64,000 nucleotides of DNA, taken from assembly GCF_041529975.1 (NCBI RefSeq), contig NZ_CP168030.1, positions 3,534,001 through 3,598,000 of the forward strand, given 5' to 3'. The notes under the pieces are model-generated. The model saw nothing but the letters and a program-made list of their open reading frames with translations. It was not told where the DNA came from and ran no database searches. Shown here in pieces: positions 22,702-31,802 of this stretch; the first letter of the stretch is position 1, and the number at the start of each line of letters is the position of its first letter. The DNA is from Microbacterium maritypicum. GTDB taxonomy: Bacteria; Actinomycetota; Actinomycetes; Actinomycetales; Microbacteriaceae. A program made the position numbers and the translations under genes.

Positions 22702-25700
22702 TCAGATCACGCCGTCGGCGAGCGTGGTCGGGTTGCCGAAGCGGTGGTTCGTGATCGAGACGGCCTGCTCGTGCAGGAACGGCAGCATCTCGACGCGGCC
22801 GGCACCGGTCACGGCGTGCGACCAGACCGCCACATCGGGGCTGCCGTCGAGTGCCTGATGCAGCGCTGCGGCGTCGCCGCCGACCAGACGCACGCGGTGC
22901 CACGAGTTCGCGGCCTTGGCGTAGCGCTTGGTCCAGGCCGCATCCGATTCGTGCTTCACCGTGACGCCGTGCGCGCGAAGCGCCTTCTCGACGCGCGAGG
23001 GCAGGGCCGGAGCCGACACCGTGAACGGGCTGCCGCTGCGCAGGGCGGCGGCGAGCACACGGATGCCGTCGACGAGCGGGGAGTTCTCGGCGATGCGCAC
23101 GTCGATCGCGACCGGACGGTAGCGGAACAGGTTGCGCTCGACCCCGAGGCCGGACTTGTCGCTCACGGCTCCGAACTCGTCGACCCAGGCGCGCTCGTCG
23201 GATGCCGCGGCCCGCTGCAACCAGTCCGCCTCGACGGCGTCGAGCTCGGCACCCGCCGCGTCGAGCAGCGCGCCGACCGCGGGGACGACGGCAGCGCCGG
23301 GCGCGACCGCCGGAAGCTCCGCCGGGGTCCACTCGCCGAGGCCGAAGAGGTAGTTCGGCCCGCCGGCCTTGGCTCCGGCGCCGACGGCCGAGCGCTTCCA
23401 GCCGCCGAACGGCTGCCGCTGCACGATCGCGCCGGTGATGCCGCGGTTCACGTACAGGTTGCCGGCCTCGACCCGGTCGAGCCAGGTGGCGACCTCATCG
23501 GAATCGAGCGAGTGGATGCCGGCGGTCAGGCCGTAGTCGACCGCGTTCTGCAGGCGCAGGGCCTCGTCCAGGTCCTTGGCGTGCATGATGCCGAGCACCG
23601 GGCCGAAGAACTCGGTCAGGTGGAAGTAGGAGCCCTCACGCACGCCGGTCTTGACGCCAGGAGTCCACTGCTTCCCCTCGTCGTCGAGCTTGCGCGGCTT
23701 CACGAGCCAGTGCTCGCCCTTCTCCAGCTTCGTGAGCGCGGTGAGGAGCTTGCCGTTCGCGGGCTCGATGATCGGGCCCATCTGCGTAGCCGGGTCGTCG
23801 GGCAGTCCGACGCGCATCGAGGTCACGGCATCCACCAGCTGACGCTCGAACCGCTTGGAGTCGGCGACCGATCCCACGAGGATCGCCAGTGATGCGGCGG
23901 AGCACTTCTGCCCGGCGTGACCGAACGCGCTGCGGGCCACATCGGCGGCCGCGAGGTCGAGGTCGGCGGAGGGGGTGACGATGATCGCGTTCTTGCCACT
24001 GGTCTCGGCGAGCAGCGGCAGGTCGGAGCGGAACGAGCGGAACAGCTGCGCCGTCTCGTACGCACCCGTGAGGATCACACGGTCCACCGCGGGCCCGGCG
24101 ACGAGGCGCGTGCCCAGGTCGCGGGAGGCGAGGTCGACGAGCGCGAGCAGGTCGCGCGGCACGCCGGCGGCCCACAGCGCCTCGACCATCACGGCACCGC
24201 AGCGCTGGGTGAGCTTGGCCGGCTTGATGATCACGGCCGATCCCGAGGCCAGACCCGCGAGCACACCACCGGCGGGGATCGCGACCGGGAAGTTCCACGG
24301 CGGCGTGACCACGGTGACCTTCGACGGCATGAACTCGGCGCCCGAGACGGTCTCGAGGTCCTTGGCGCGCTCGGCGTAGTAGTGCGCGAAGTCGATGGCC
24401 TCGCTGATCTCGGGGTCGGACTCGGCGATGGTCTTGCCCGCCTCATGGGCCATGATCTCGATGAGCTGTCCACGGCGCGCGGCGAGCTCGTCTCCGGCAC
24501 GGTGCAGCACGGCGGCGCGGTCGGCGGCGGGCAGGGCGGCCCACTTCTCAGCGGCCGCGGTCGCGGCGTCGAAGATGCCGTCGAGCTCGGCATCCGTCTC
24601 GACCTTGGCGATCGCGATGGTGTCGAGGCCCAGCCTCGACCCGACCGAACGGCCGAGGATCTCGCGGCCCCACGCACGATTCGCGGCGATGGCCGGGTCG
24701 GTGTCGGCCTGGTTCTCGAAGCCCACGGTCGTGCCGGCGGGAGCTTCCGCGGTACGGTCCTGCACGCGGTGGGGTGCCGGGACGAACTCCGGCTCGTCGG
24801 TGGCGAGGGCGGCGAGCGAGCGCTCGAAGCGCTCCCGCTCCCGGGTGAGGAGCGTCGGGTTGGAGGCCAGCTCGAACACCGCCGACATGAAGTTCTCGGG
24901 GCTGGCGTTCTCCTCGAGACGGCGCACCAGGTACGCGATCGCCACGTCGAACTCGGCCGGGTTGACGACCGGTGTGTAGAGCAGCAGGCGGCCGACGTCC
25001 TTGCGGACGGCCTCGGCCTGACCCGTCGCCATGCCCAGCAGCATCTCGTATTCGACGAGCGGGTCGGCACTGTCAGGGTCAGCGACCCCGCGAGCCTGCG
25101 CGAGCAGCCAGGTGTAGGCGATGTCGAACAGGTTGTGCCCCGCGACGCCGATACGCACGGCATCCAGTCGCTCGGGGGTCATCGCCCAGTCGAGCACCCG
25201 CTTGTAGTTGGTGTCGGAGTCCTGCTTGGTGCCGTAGGTCGCGAGCGGCCAGCCGTGGATCGCCGCGTCGACCTCTTCCATCGCGAGGTTCGCGCCCTTG
25301 ACGACGCGCACCTTGATCGGCGCCCCGCCCTTCGCGCGGCGGGCCGTAGCCCACTCCTGCAGGTGCTGCATGGCGCCGAGGGCGTCGGGCAGGTAGGCCT
25401 GCAGCACGATGCCGGCCTCGAGGTTCGCCAGCCCCGGCTGGTCGAGGATGCTCGTGAAGGCCGCGATCGTGAGGTCGAGGTCGCGGTACTCCTCCATGTC
25501 GAGGTTGATGAACTTGGCCTTGCCTTTGGCTTCGGCCTTCGCGGCGAGTTCGTAGAGCGGGGTCAGCTTCTCGACGACATCCGCCACGGCCTCGTCGAAC
25601 GACCACATCGACAGCTGGCTCACGACGCTGGAGACCTTGATCGAGACGTAGTCGACGTCGTCGCGGGCCAGGAAGTCGCGCGTGCCCTGCAGGCGGTGCC

Positions 25701-26172
25701 CGGCTTCGCGCTCGCCGAGCACGGCCTCCCCGAGCAGGTTGAGGTTCAGGCGATTTCCGCTCTTGCGCAGCTTCGCGATCGCGGGCCCGAGCTTGGCCGG
25801 GGTGGCATCGAGCACGAGGTGCCCGACCATGGCCCGCAGCACGCGGCGCGAGATCGGCACGACGACACCGGGGAGCTTCGGCGCCCAGAAGCCGCCGGTC
25901 TTGATCGCGGCCCGCAGGTAGCCGGGCAGGAGGGTCGGGGTGATCTCCGAGATCTCGGCGAGCTTGCGACCCGCCACGCGCAGGTCTTCCGGACGCATCA
26001 CGCCGTCGACGAAGCCGACCGTGAACGCGAGCCCGTTCGGGTCCTTGAGCACCTCCGACAGGCGCTGCGCGGCCGGCTCGACGGGGTGGGTCTCGCTCTC
26101 GACGAGCCAGCGCTGCACGAGGGCGGCGACGTCTTCGGTACGGGGAATGGTGGTGTCGGCGGCGACAGGCAT
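22702..26172 (-). CDS. putA: Bifunctional proline dehydrogenase / L-glutamate-gamma-semialdehyde dehydrogenase
   Basis: 1156 residues. The FAD-dependent proline dehydrogenase domain (about 80-450) includes the barrel strands with GIVLQAYLPDAL and KVRVVKGANLAMEE. The NAD-dependent P5C dehydrogenase domain (about 500-960) includes PPWNFPVAIPAGGV, ETSGKNA and the catalytic Cys757 in AGQKCSAAS. A C-terminal region of about 190 residues follows, as in longer PutA forms. It converts proline to glutamate with intramolecular channeling. There is no N-terminal DNA-binding domain, so it is not an autoregulator. The ATG at 26172 is preceded by GGAAGGT; the frame continues nine codons upstream without a better ribosome site. 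Confidence 0.96.
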   Translation of the reverse strand: MPVAADTTIPRTEDVAALVQRWLVESETHPVEPAAQRLSEVLKDPNGLAFTVGFVDGVMRPEDLRVAGRKLAEISEITPTLLPGYLRAAIKTGGFWAPKLPGVVVPISRRVLRAMVGHLVLDATPAKLGPAIAKLRKSGNRLNLNLLGEAVLGEREAGHRLQGTRDFLARDDVDYVSIKVSSVVSQLSMWSFDEAVADVVEKLTPLYELAAKAEAKGKAKFINLDMEEYRDLDLTIAAFTSILDQPGLANLEAGIVLQAYLPDALGAMQHLQEWATARRAKGGAPIKVRVVKGANLAMEEVDAAIHGWPLATYGTKQDSDTNYKRVLDWAMTPERLDAVRIGVAGHNLFDIAYTWLLAQARGVADPDSADPLVEYEMLLGMATGQAEAVRKDVGRLLLYTPVVNPAEFDVAIAYLVRRLEENASPENFMSAVFELASNPTLLTRERERFERSLAALATDEPEFVPAPHRVQDRTAEAPAGTTVGFENQADTDPAIAANRAWGREILGRSVGSRLGLDTIAIAKVETDAELDGIFDAATAAAEKWAALPAADRAAVLHRAGDELAARRGQLIEIMAHEAGKTIAESDPEISEAIDFAHYYAERAKDLETVSGAEFMPSKVTVVTPPWNFPVAIPAGGVLAGLASGSAVIIKPAKLTQRCGAVMVEALWAAGVPRDLLALVDLASRDLGTRLVAGPAVDRVILTGAYETAQLFRSFRSDLPLLAETSGKNAIIVTPSADLDLAAADVARSAFGHAGQKCSAASLAILVGSVADSKRFERQLVDAVTSMRVGLPDDPATQMGPIIEPANGKLLTALTKLEKGEHWLVKPRKLDDEGKQWTPGVKTGVREGSYFHLTEFFGPVLGIMHAKDLDEALRLQNAVDYGLTAGIHSLDSDEVATWLDRVEAGNLYVNRGITGAIVQRQPFGGWKRSAVGAGAKAGGPNYLFGLGEWTPAELPAVAPGAAVVPAVGALLDAAGAELDAVEADWLQRAAASDERAWVDEFGAVSDKSGLGVERNLFRYRPVAIDVRIAENSPLVDGIRVLAAALRSGSPFTVSAPALPSRVEKALRAHGVTVKHESDAAWTKRYAKAANSWHRVRLVGGDAAALHQALDGSPDVAVWSHAVTGAGRVEMLPFLHEQAVSITNHRFGNPTTLADGVI

Positions 26173-26275
26173 CGGTGGACCTTCCAAGAGAGCGCACACC
26201 GGGGTTTCGTGTGCGGCTGGATCATTGTCCTGCCGCTCGGTAGGCTCCGTCTATCAACCGATTTGCGTGGATTCT

Positions 26276-26292
26276 GTTCACTCAAGCTGAAC
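26276..26292. promoter_or_regulatory. Candidate LysR-type operator in the putA/lysR divergent region
   Basis: GTTCA, seven-base spacer CTCAAGC, TGAAC. It contains the LysR core T-N11-A and lies 13 bases before the LysR-type ATG, a position typical of autoregulation and divergent control. Confidence 0.55.
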
Positions 26293-26305
26293 GAAGGAAA
26301 CGGCC

Positions 26306-27214
26306 ATGCTGGACGTGAACCGACTGCGGATGCTCGTGGAGCTGTCGCGCCGCGGCACGCTCTCCGCCGTGGCCGACGCGCTCTCGTACAGCAAGGCCTC
26401 GGTGTCGCAGCAGCTGAGCGCACTGGAGCGCGACGTGGGCGTGCCGCTGCTGCGTCGAGTCGGCCGCGGGGTGCAGTTCACGCCGCAGGGAAACGTGCTG
26501 GTCACGCAGGCCATCGGCATCCTCGATCAGCTCGAGCACGCCGAGGTCGCGGTCGCCGAGTCGCTCACCGAGGTGACGGGCACCGCGCGCATCGCCGTGT
26601 TCCAGTCGACCGCGCACTCCCTGCTGCCGCGCGCCCTCGATGCCCTCAAAGAGAGGCATCCGGCGCTGCGAGTCGAGGTCACCGAGTGCGACCCGGAGAC
26701 CGGGCTGGTCGGAGTGTCCAGCCGCGACTTCGACCTGATCCTCGCCGAGCAGTATCCGGGGCGCACGCGCCCGATCCACGCCGACCTCGACCGGGTGGTG
26801 CTCGCCCACGACGCGATCGCCCTCGCCCGTCGACCCGGAGCACCTCGGCATGCGGATGCCCTCGCGGAGCTGTGGTCGACCCGCGACGAGCCGTGGGTGC
26901 TCGAGCCTGCCGGCACGGCATCCCGCGCCTGGGCCGAGGAGCTCTGCCGCACCGCGGGGTTCGAGCCCGACGTACGCTTCGAGATCGCCGACCTCACGGC
27001 GCACGTGCGCCTGATCCACGCCGGGCTCGCGGTCGGGCTGCTGCCCGAGCTCGTGTGGGCCGGCGACACCCCGACCGTTGACCTGGCGCCGCTTCCCCAC
27101 GAGCCGCGCCGCGAGATCTTCTCCTCGGCACGGAAGGTCTCCGCCGCCGCCCCGTCCATCCGGGCGGTGCGCAGCGCGCTCGCGGACGCCGCGTCGCACA
27201 ACCTGCCCGTCTAG
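26306..27214 (+). CDS. LysR-type transcriptional regulator, probably of putA
   Basis: 302 residues. The N-terminal winged HTH (residues 1-60) has MLVELSRRGTLSAVADALSYSKASVSQQLSALERDVGVPLL; a LysR_substrate domain covers 90-295. RBS GAAGGA precedes the ATG. The gene is divergent from putA with 133 bases between starts and a T-N11-A inverted repeat in between. By analogy with divergent regulator/proline catabolism pairs elsewhere, it likely responds to proline or P5C; this is inference. Its C terminus ends just before the region carrying a second palindrome. Confidence 0.92.
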   Translation: MLDVNRLRMLVELSRRGTLSAVADALSYSKASVSQQLSALERDVGVPLLRRVGRGVQFTPQGNVLVTQAIGILDQLEHAEVAVAESLTEVTGTARIAVFQSTAHSLLPRALDALKERHPALRVEVTECDPETGLVGVSSRDFDLILAEQYPGRTRPIHADLDRVVLAHDAIALARRPGAPRHADALAELWSTRDEPWVLEPAGTASRAWAEELCRTAGFEPDVRFEIADLTAHVRLIHAGLAVGLLPELVWAGDTPTVDLAPLPHEPRREIFSSARKVSAAAPSIRAVRSALADAASHNLPV

Positions 27215-27245
27215 CGGCACGCAGAACACCACAGCATTCGGGAAT

Positions 27246-27261
27246 ATGCATGCACATGCAT
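27246..27261. promoter_or_regulatory. 16-bp near-perfect palindrome upstream of the nitroreductase gene
   Basis: ATGCATG, two-base centre CA, CATGCAT. Arms of seven match exactly. It ends 61 bases before the nitroreductase GTG, a plausible operator position for a MarR- or TetR-like repressor encoded elsewhere. No such regulator is adjacent. Confidence 0.4.
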
Positions 27262-27322
27262 CTGTTCTGTCCCGTGTACCCGGACGAAGGAGTCCGATCC
27301 ACTCCTTCTGAAAGGCACTTCC

Positions 27323-27910
27323 GTGAGCACTCCCGTGATCGACCGCACCGCCCCGACCGAGCACCCCGTCCTCGACGTCCTCGCCGGCCGCTGGAGCCCC
27401 CGCGCCTTCGACGCGCAGAACTCGATCGACGAGGCCAAGCTCGCCACCGCCCTCGAGGCCGCTCGCTGGAGCCCGTCCGCCAACAACACGCAGCCGTGGC
27501 GCTTCATCGTCGCCCGCCGCGGCACCGCCCTGCACGCCCAGGTCACCGGCGCACTGATGGGCTTCAACCAGGCATGGGCCGGTAACGCCGCCGTGCTCGT
27601 GGTCGCGATCGCCGAGACGGCAGCGGCCGATGGCACCCCCATCACCCACGCCCTCTACGACCTCGGTCAGGCCGTCGCGCACTTCTCGGTGCAGGCCCAC
27701 CACGACGGACTCGTCGTGCACCAGATGAGCGGCTTCGACCCGGAGGTCGTCCGGGAGTTCGCCGACCTCGAGGCCCGCTTCGTCCCCACCACGGTCTTCG
27801 CCGTCGGCGAGTTCGGTGACATCGAGGCGCTTCCCGAGGTGCTGCAGGAGCGCGAGGTCGCTCCGCGCGTGCGTCGCCCGATCAACGAGACGGTCGTCCT
27901 CAGCGCCTGA
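27323..27910 (+). CDS. Nitroreductase-family flavoprotein
   Basis: 195 residues, FMN-dependent nitroreductase fold. RWSPRAFD at about residue 25 and ARWSPSANNTQPWRF at about 50 are the FMN-binding blocks. The C-terminal half is short, as in the malonic semialdehyde-reductase/YdjA-like branch. Electron donor is probably NAD(P)H. The GTG start has GAAAGG upstream. It is monocistronic, with a strong hairpin 15 bases after the stop. The natural substrate cannot be told; quinone or nitroaromatic reduction and redox-stress roles are known in the family. Confidence 0.9.
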   Translation: MSTPVIDRTAPTEHPVLDVLAGRWSPRAFDAQNSIDEAKLATALEAARWSPSANNTQPWRFIVARRGTALHAQVTGALMGFNQAWAGNAAVLVVAIAETAAADGTPITHALYDLGQAVAHFSVQAHHDGLVVHQMSGFDPEVVREFADLEARFVPTTVFAVGEFGDIEALPEVLQEREVAPRVRRPINETVVLSA

Positions 27911-27925
27911 CCTACGCTCTCTCTG

Positions 27926-27958
27926 AACGGGGCCTCCGGATTGTCCGGGGGCCCCGTT
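27926..27958 (+). terminator. Hairpin terminator after the nitroreductase gene
   Basis: 15-base arms (27926-27940 and 27944-27958, one T-G wobble) around a three-base loop TTG. The last base of the stem is also the first base of the -10 hexamer of the next gene, so terminator and promoter overlap. Confidence 0.85.
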
Positions 27959-27963
27959 AGCGT
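27958..27963 (+). promoter_or_regulatory. -10 hexamer TAGCGT of the UvrA-like gene, leaderless type
   Basis: TAGCGT ends six bases before the ATG at 27970. Its -35 region would fall inside the preceding terminator stem. Confidence 0.5.
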
Positions 27964-27969
27964 TTCGGG

Positions 27970-30240
27970 ATGGACTCCCTCCGCATCACCGGGGCGCGGA
28001 CGAACAACCTCCGCGACGTCTCGCTCGACGTCCCCAAGAAACTGCTGACCGTCTTCACCGGCGTCTCCGGATCGGGCAAGTCGTCGCTGGTGCTCGACAC
28101 GATCGCCGCCGAGGCGCAGCGGCTCGTCAACGACTCGTACTCGACCTTCATCCGTTCGCGGCTGCCGCAGATGCCGGCGCCAGACGTGCAGTCCATGGAC
28201 GGTCTGACCTTCACGGTGCTGATCGACCAGCGCCGGTTCACGGGCAATGCGCGCTCGACCGTGGCGACCGCGACCGACCTGGCCTCGCTCGTGCGCCTGG
28301 TGTTCTCCCGCGTCGCCGAGCCGTCGGCCGGGTACTCCCCCGCCTATTCGTTCAACGATCCGTCCGGCATGTGCCCGACCTGCGAGGGGCTCGGCACGGT
28401 GTACGACATCGACATCGACGCCCTGATCGATCCCGAGAAGAACATCGATGAAGGGCCGGTGCGGTTCAGCCTGTTCCGTCCGGGTGTGTATCGGTGGAAG
28501 CGGTTCGCGTACTGCGGGCTGTTCGACCGCCAGAAGCCGCTGAAGGACTATACGGCCGAGGAGATGGATCAGTTCCTCTACGCCGACAAGCTCAAGCTCG
28601 ACGACCCGGATCCGCGTTTCCCGCAGAGCGCCCGGTTCGACGGGGTGATCACCCGCATGCGCGACGTGTTCCTGAAGCAGCGCCCGGTGAAGATGTCGGC
28701 GCAGGTGCGCGAAGAGCTCGACCGGCTCGTGACCCACCACACCTGCCCGGACTGCCACGGCGCGCGGGTGAACGAAGCGGCGCGGGCGAGCCTCATCGAC
28801 GGGCGATCGATCGTGGACTGGATGCGGATGCCGGTGGCCGAACTGCATGCGCTACTCGACGCCTTCGACGACCCTCGGGTGGCGCCGGCGGTCGAGGGCG
28901 TCCGTCATGTGCTCGATGCCCTGCTCTCCGTCGGGCTGGGCTATCTCACGCTCGACCGCGAATCCTCGACCCTGTCCGGCGGCGAGGCGCAGCGCGTCAA
29001 GATCGTGCGCCACCTCGGCAGCGCCCTGACCGACGTGACCTACGTGTTCGACGAGCCGAGCACCGGGCTGCACCCCGCCGACATCCAGCGCCTCGTCGCC
29101 CTGCTGCAGCGGCTGCGCGACGCGGGCAACACGATCCTCGTGGTCGAGCACCACCCGCAGGTGATCGCGGTCGCCGACCATGTGGTCGACCTCGGGCCGG
29201 GCGCGGGCTCCGCCGGCGGCAGTGTGCAGTTCGAGGGCACGCCCGCAGCGCTGCGCGGCAGCGACACCCTCACCGGACGAGTGCTCGCCGAGCCGTTGGC
29301 GATCCGCGAAAAGACCCGGCAGCCCTCGGGTCGCATCACCGTGAAGGATGCACGCTCGCACAACCTGCGCGGGTTCGACGTCGATGTCCCGCTCGGCGTG
29401 CTCACCGCGATCACGGGGGTCGCGGGTTCGGGCAAGAGCTCCTTCGCCACCGTGGAGCTGCCGCGCCAGCATCCGGAGTTCACGGTCGTCGGGCAAGACG
29501 CGCTGCGTGGCGGAGCGCGGTCGACGACGCTGAGCATCCTGCGCATCGCCGACACGGTGCGCGAGGTGTTCGCCGCCGCGTCGGGCCTCGACCCGTCGTG
29601 GTTCAGCTTCAACTCGCGCGGAGCCTGCCCCACCTGCCGTGGGCGCGGACACATCACGACCGAGCTCGCGTTCCTCGACGACGTCTCGCTGCCCTGCGAC
29701 GCGTGCGGCGGCCTGCGTTTCAACCCGACCGCTCTCGGGGTGCAGGTCGACGGCGCCTCGATCGCCGATGTGCTGGCATCCACGCCCGCCGAGGTCAGCA
29801 GGCTGTTCTCCGCGCATCCCGATGTGGTCTCGGCCCTGGACTGGGTACAGCGCACCGGGCTGCACTACATCCCGGTCGGACGTTCGCTCGACACCCTCTC
29901 GGGAGGTGAGAAGCAGCGGCTGCTCCTCGCCCGGCATCTCAGTGATCCGCGGCGCGACTCCGCCGACCGGATCATCCTCGACGAGCCCACTTCGGGACTG
30001 CACCCCACCGACGTCGACACGATCAACACCCTCTTCGACGACCTGCTCGACGACGGTGCGACCCTGGTGGTCGTCGAACACAACCTGCGGGTGGTCGCGC
30101 GCGCGGATCATGTCATCGACATCGGCCCCGGCGCCGGATCGGACGGCGGCCGGCTGGTCTTCGCCGGCAGCCCGGCGCAGCTCGTGCGCGATGGCGACTC
30201 GCTCACCGGCCGAGCCCTCGCGACGGCCTCCCGCGCCTGA
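27970..30240 (+). CDS. UvrA-like ABC ATPase, short form (drug-resistance/UvrA2-like)
   Basis: 756 residues, about 200 shorter than housekeeping UvrA. Two ATPase halves: Walker A GVSGSGKSS at 31-39 and GVAGSGKSS in the second half, each with its own LSGGE signature and Walker B (VFDEPSTGL, IILDEPTSGL). Zinc-type cysteine pairs are CPTCEGLG, CPDCHGAR, CPTCRGRG and CDACGG. The region that in UvrA binds UvrB appears reduced, as in UvrA2/DrrC-type proteins linked to tolerance of DNA-intercalating drugs. It may act on DNA-bound compounds. It is followed after 18 bases by an 83-bp structured repeat. Confidence 0.88.
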   Translation: MDSLRITGARTNNLRDVSLDVPKKLLTVFTGVSGSGKSSLVLDTIAAEAQRLVNDSYSTFIRSRLPQMPAPDVQSMDGLTFTVLIDQRRFTGNARSTVATATDLASLVRLVFSRVAEPSAGYSPAYSFNDPSGMCPTCEGLGTVYDIDIDALIDPEKNIDEGPVRFSLFRPGVYRWKRFAYCGLFDRQKPLKDYTAEEMDQFLYADKLKLDDPDPRFPQSARFDGVITRMRDVFLKQRPVKMSAQVREELDRLVTHHTCPDCHGARVNEAARASLIDGRSIVDWMRMPVAELHALLDAFDDPRVAPAVEGVRHVLDALLSVGLGYLTLDRESSTLSGGEAQRVKIVRHLGSALTDVTYVFDEPSTGLHPADIQRLVALLQRLRDAGNTILVVEHHPQVIAVADHVVDLGPGAGSAGGSVQFEGTPAALRGSDTLTGRVLAEPLAIREKTRQPSGRITVKDARSHNLRGFDVDVPLGVLTAITGVAGSGKSSFATVELPRQHPEFTVVGQDALRGGARSTTLSILRIADTVREVFAAASGLDPSWFSFNSRGACPTCRGRGHITTELAFLDDVSLPCDACGGLRFNPTALGVQVDGASIADVLASTPAEVSRLFSAHPDVVSALDWVQRTGLHYIPVGRSLDTLSGGEKQRLLLARHLSDPRRDSADRIILDEPTSGLHPTDVDTINTLFDDLLDDGATLVVVEHNLRVVARADHVIDIGPGAGSDGGRLVFAGSPAQLVRDGDSLTGRALATASRA

Positions 30241-30258
30241 TCGCAGCGCGACGACTCT

Positions 30259-30341
30259 CCCGAAATGAAGGAGAACTCACGCCGGGAAGGATGCTCCGCA
30301 GCATCCGCTCCTTCATTGCGTGAGTTCTCCTTCAGAACGTG
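30259..30341. repeat. 83-bp structured repeat, copy A
   Basis: Matches copy B (31793-31875) at 80 of 83 positions in the same orientation. It contains perfect 17-base inverted arms starting TGAAGGAGAACTCACGC (30266-30282) and their complement (30318-30334), enclosing a second small hairpin GGATGCT/AGCATCC. The two copies bracket one membrane-protein gene. Confidence 0.85.
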
Positions 30342-30506
30342 AGGCCGGACTCGCAACTCATCCGCCGGTGCTGACAAGCAGTACCGCCGCCGATACACCG
30401 GCACTCTCGTGCGACAGAGCTCGCGACGGTGTCTGTCTGGTTTCTATCGTCGTATAAGCGCGGATCTACAGCGTTCGCCGGTGACGCATTCCGCACGGAG
30501 GACGAG

Positions 30507-31802
30507 ATGACCGCATTCCCCGAGTGGACGCAGGACATGTCCCGCGTGCTGAAACACGCGACGCCCATGATGCTGGCGCAGGTCATCCCTCTCGGCACGT
30601 CGTTCATCCTGCTGGCAGTGGCTCTCGCGACAGGAAGAACCGACTTCGCCGCCATCATCGGCACGACGGCGACCATCAGCGGGCTCGGCACGCTCATCAA
30701 CGTCGGCGTGGGGATCGGCACTCTGCGTGATCTGGGTCAGGCCCGCACCGATCCCGTCCGGATCGCGGATGCCATCGCCGGCAACCTTCGCCTCGCCTCG
30801 GCGGTGTCTGTCATCGTCGTCGCGATCAGCGCCGCAGCGGGCGTCGCACTCACCTATGCCTCACCCTCCGGCTCGGTCCTCGCGGTCGCACTGTGGGTGG
30901 CGCTAGTCGTGCAGCTTCCGGCGAACATCCTGTCGTCGCATACCAGCGTTCTCGCTGCCGCTTTCCAGCACCTCGGCCGCGAGAAGGACAACCTGACGAT
31001 CACCCTCACCCGATCGCTGATCGGTCTGGCGCTCGGCCTGGCCGTCGTCCTGCTCATCCCGAGTCCGATCCTCGCCATCGCGCTGCAGTCGGCGCTCGCC
31101 TCGCTCATGGTCATCGCCATGCTCTGGGAACGTCGGCGGCGACTACTCCGAGCCGGAATCCGGGTTCGCATTCTCCGCGCCCCCGATTTCTCGCTTCGCC
31201 GCATCGGGGATCGAGTTCTCAACTCTCTCGACGGCGCGGTCTTCATGGTGCTCTTCATGGTCGCGCAACTGGTCGCAGCCAGCATCTCCGTCGAAGTCGC
31301 CGCACAGGTCGCCGCCGGCGTCGCGCTGTGCCGCACCATCATCATCCCGCTGAAGATGATCGGCCAGACCGCCGGAAGGATGACCCTGCAGGATCGCGCT
31401 CGGGAGCCGAGGTACCGGGTGGCGTCGTACGGCGTCGTCGGCATCTTCGTCGTCCCCCTCGCGCTGTCCCTCATCCTGCTCTCCGCGTTCAGCCTGAGCC
31501 CGGTGGGCGATCCGGTGCTGGGGCTCCTCATCGCTCTGCAGCTGCTGCTGGAGCCGTTCTCCGGATCCCTGTTCGCCTACATGAAGGTCACCTTCGGCTC
31601 CACAGCCGGACTGCTCGGGCTGATCCTCACCTATCTGGTGCTCGCACCCGCCACGCTGATCATCGGCCGGTTCGCAGCCCCGAGCGCGGTGGGCCTATGG
31701 GCCGCCCTGCTTCTCGTCAGGCTCCTCTTCAGCGTGGCGAACCTGGCTGCGCTTCGGACGCTCCTTCGCTCACAGGACACCGTGACCACCCGCCCGAAAT
31801 GA
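30507..31802 (+). CDS. MATE/polysaccharide-flippase-like membrane protein
   Basis: 431 residues, about 12-14 hydrophobic helices spread evenly, MOP-superfamily look (MLAQVIPLGTSFILLAVALA at the start, repeated FxxIIGTTATISG-like glycine-containing helices). I place the start at the ATG at 30507 because GGAGG lies five bases upstream; a GTG at 30429 is possible. The stop codon TGA belongs to repeat copy B (AAATGA), so the reading frame runs into the repeat. No glycan biosynthesis genes adjoin, so the substrate is open: lipid-linked saccharide, drug or other. The flanking repeats suggest it arrived or moved as a cassette. Confidence 0.72.
   Translation: MTAFPEWTQDMSRVLKHATPMMLAQVIPLGTSFILLAVALATGRTDFAAIIGTTATISGLGTLINVGVGIGTLRDLGQARTDPVRIADAIAGNLRLASAVSVIVVAISAAAGVALTYASPSGSVLAVALWVALVVQLPANILSSHTSVLAAAFQHLGREKDNLTITLTRSLIGLALGLAVVLLIPSPILAIALQSALASLMVIAMLWERRRRLLRAGIRVRILRAPDFSLRRIGDRVLNSLDGAVFMVLFMVAQLVAASISVEVAAQVAAGVALCRTIIIPLKMIGQTAGRMTLQDRAREPRYRVASYGVVGIFVVPLALSLILLSAFSLSPVGDPVLGLLIALQLLLEPFSGSLFAYMKVTFGSTAGLLGLILTYLVLAPATLIIGRFAAPSAVGLWAALLLVRLLFSVANLAALRTLLRSQDTVTTRPK

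Noticed and set aside
23917..27081. 1054-codon plus-strand open frame opposite putA and running into the LysR gene
   Set aside because: It covers putA antisense and another frame of the LysR gene; the translation is compositionally biased with no recognisable fold.
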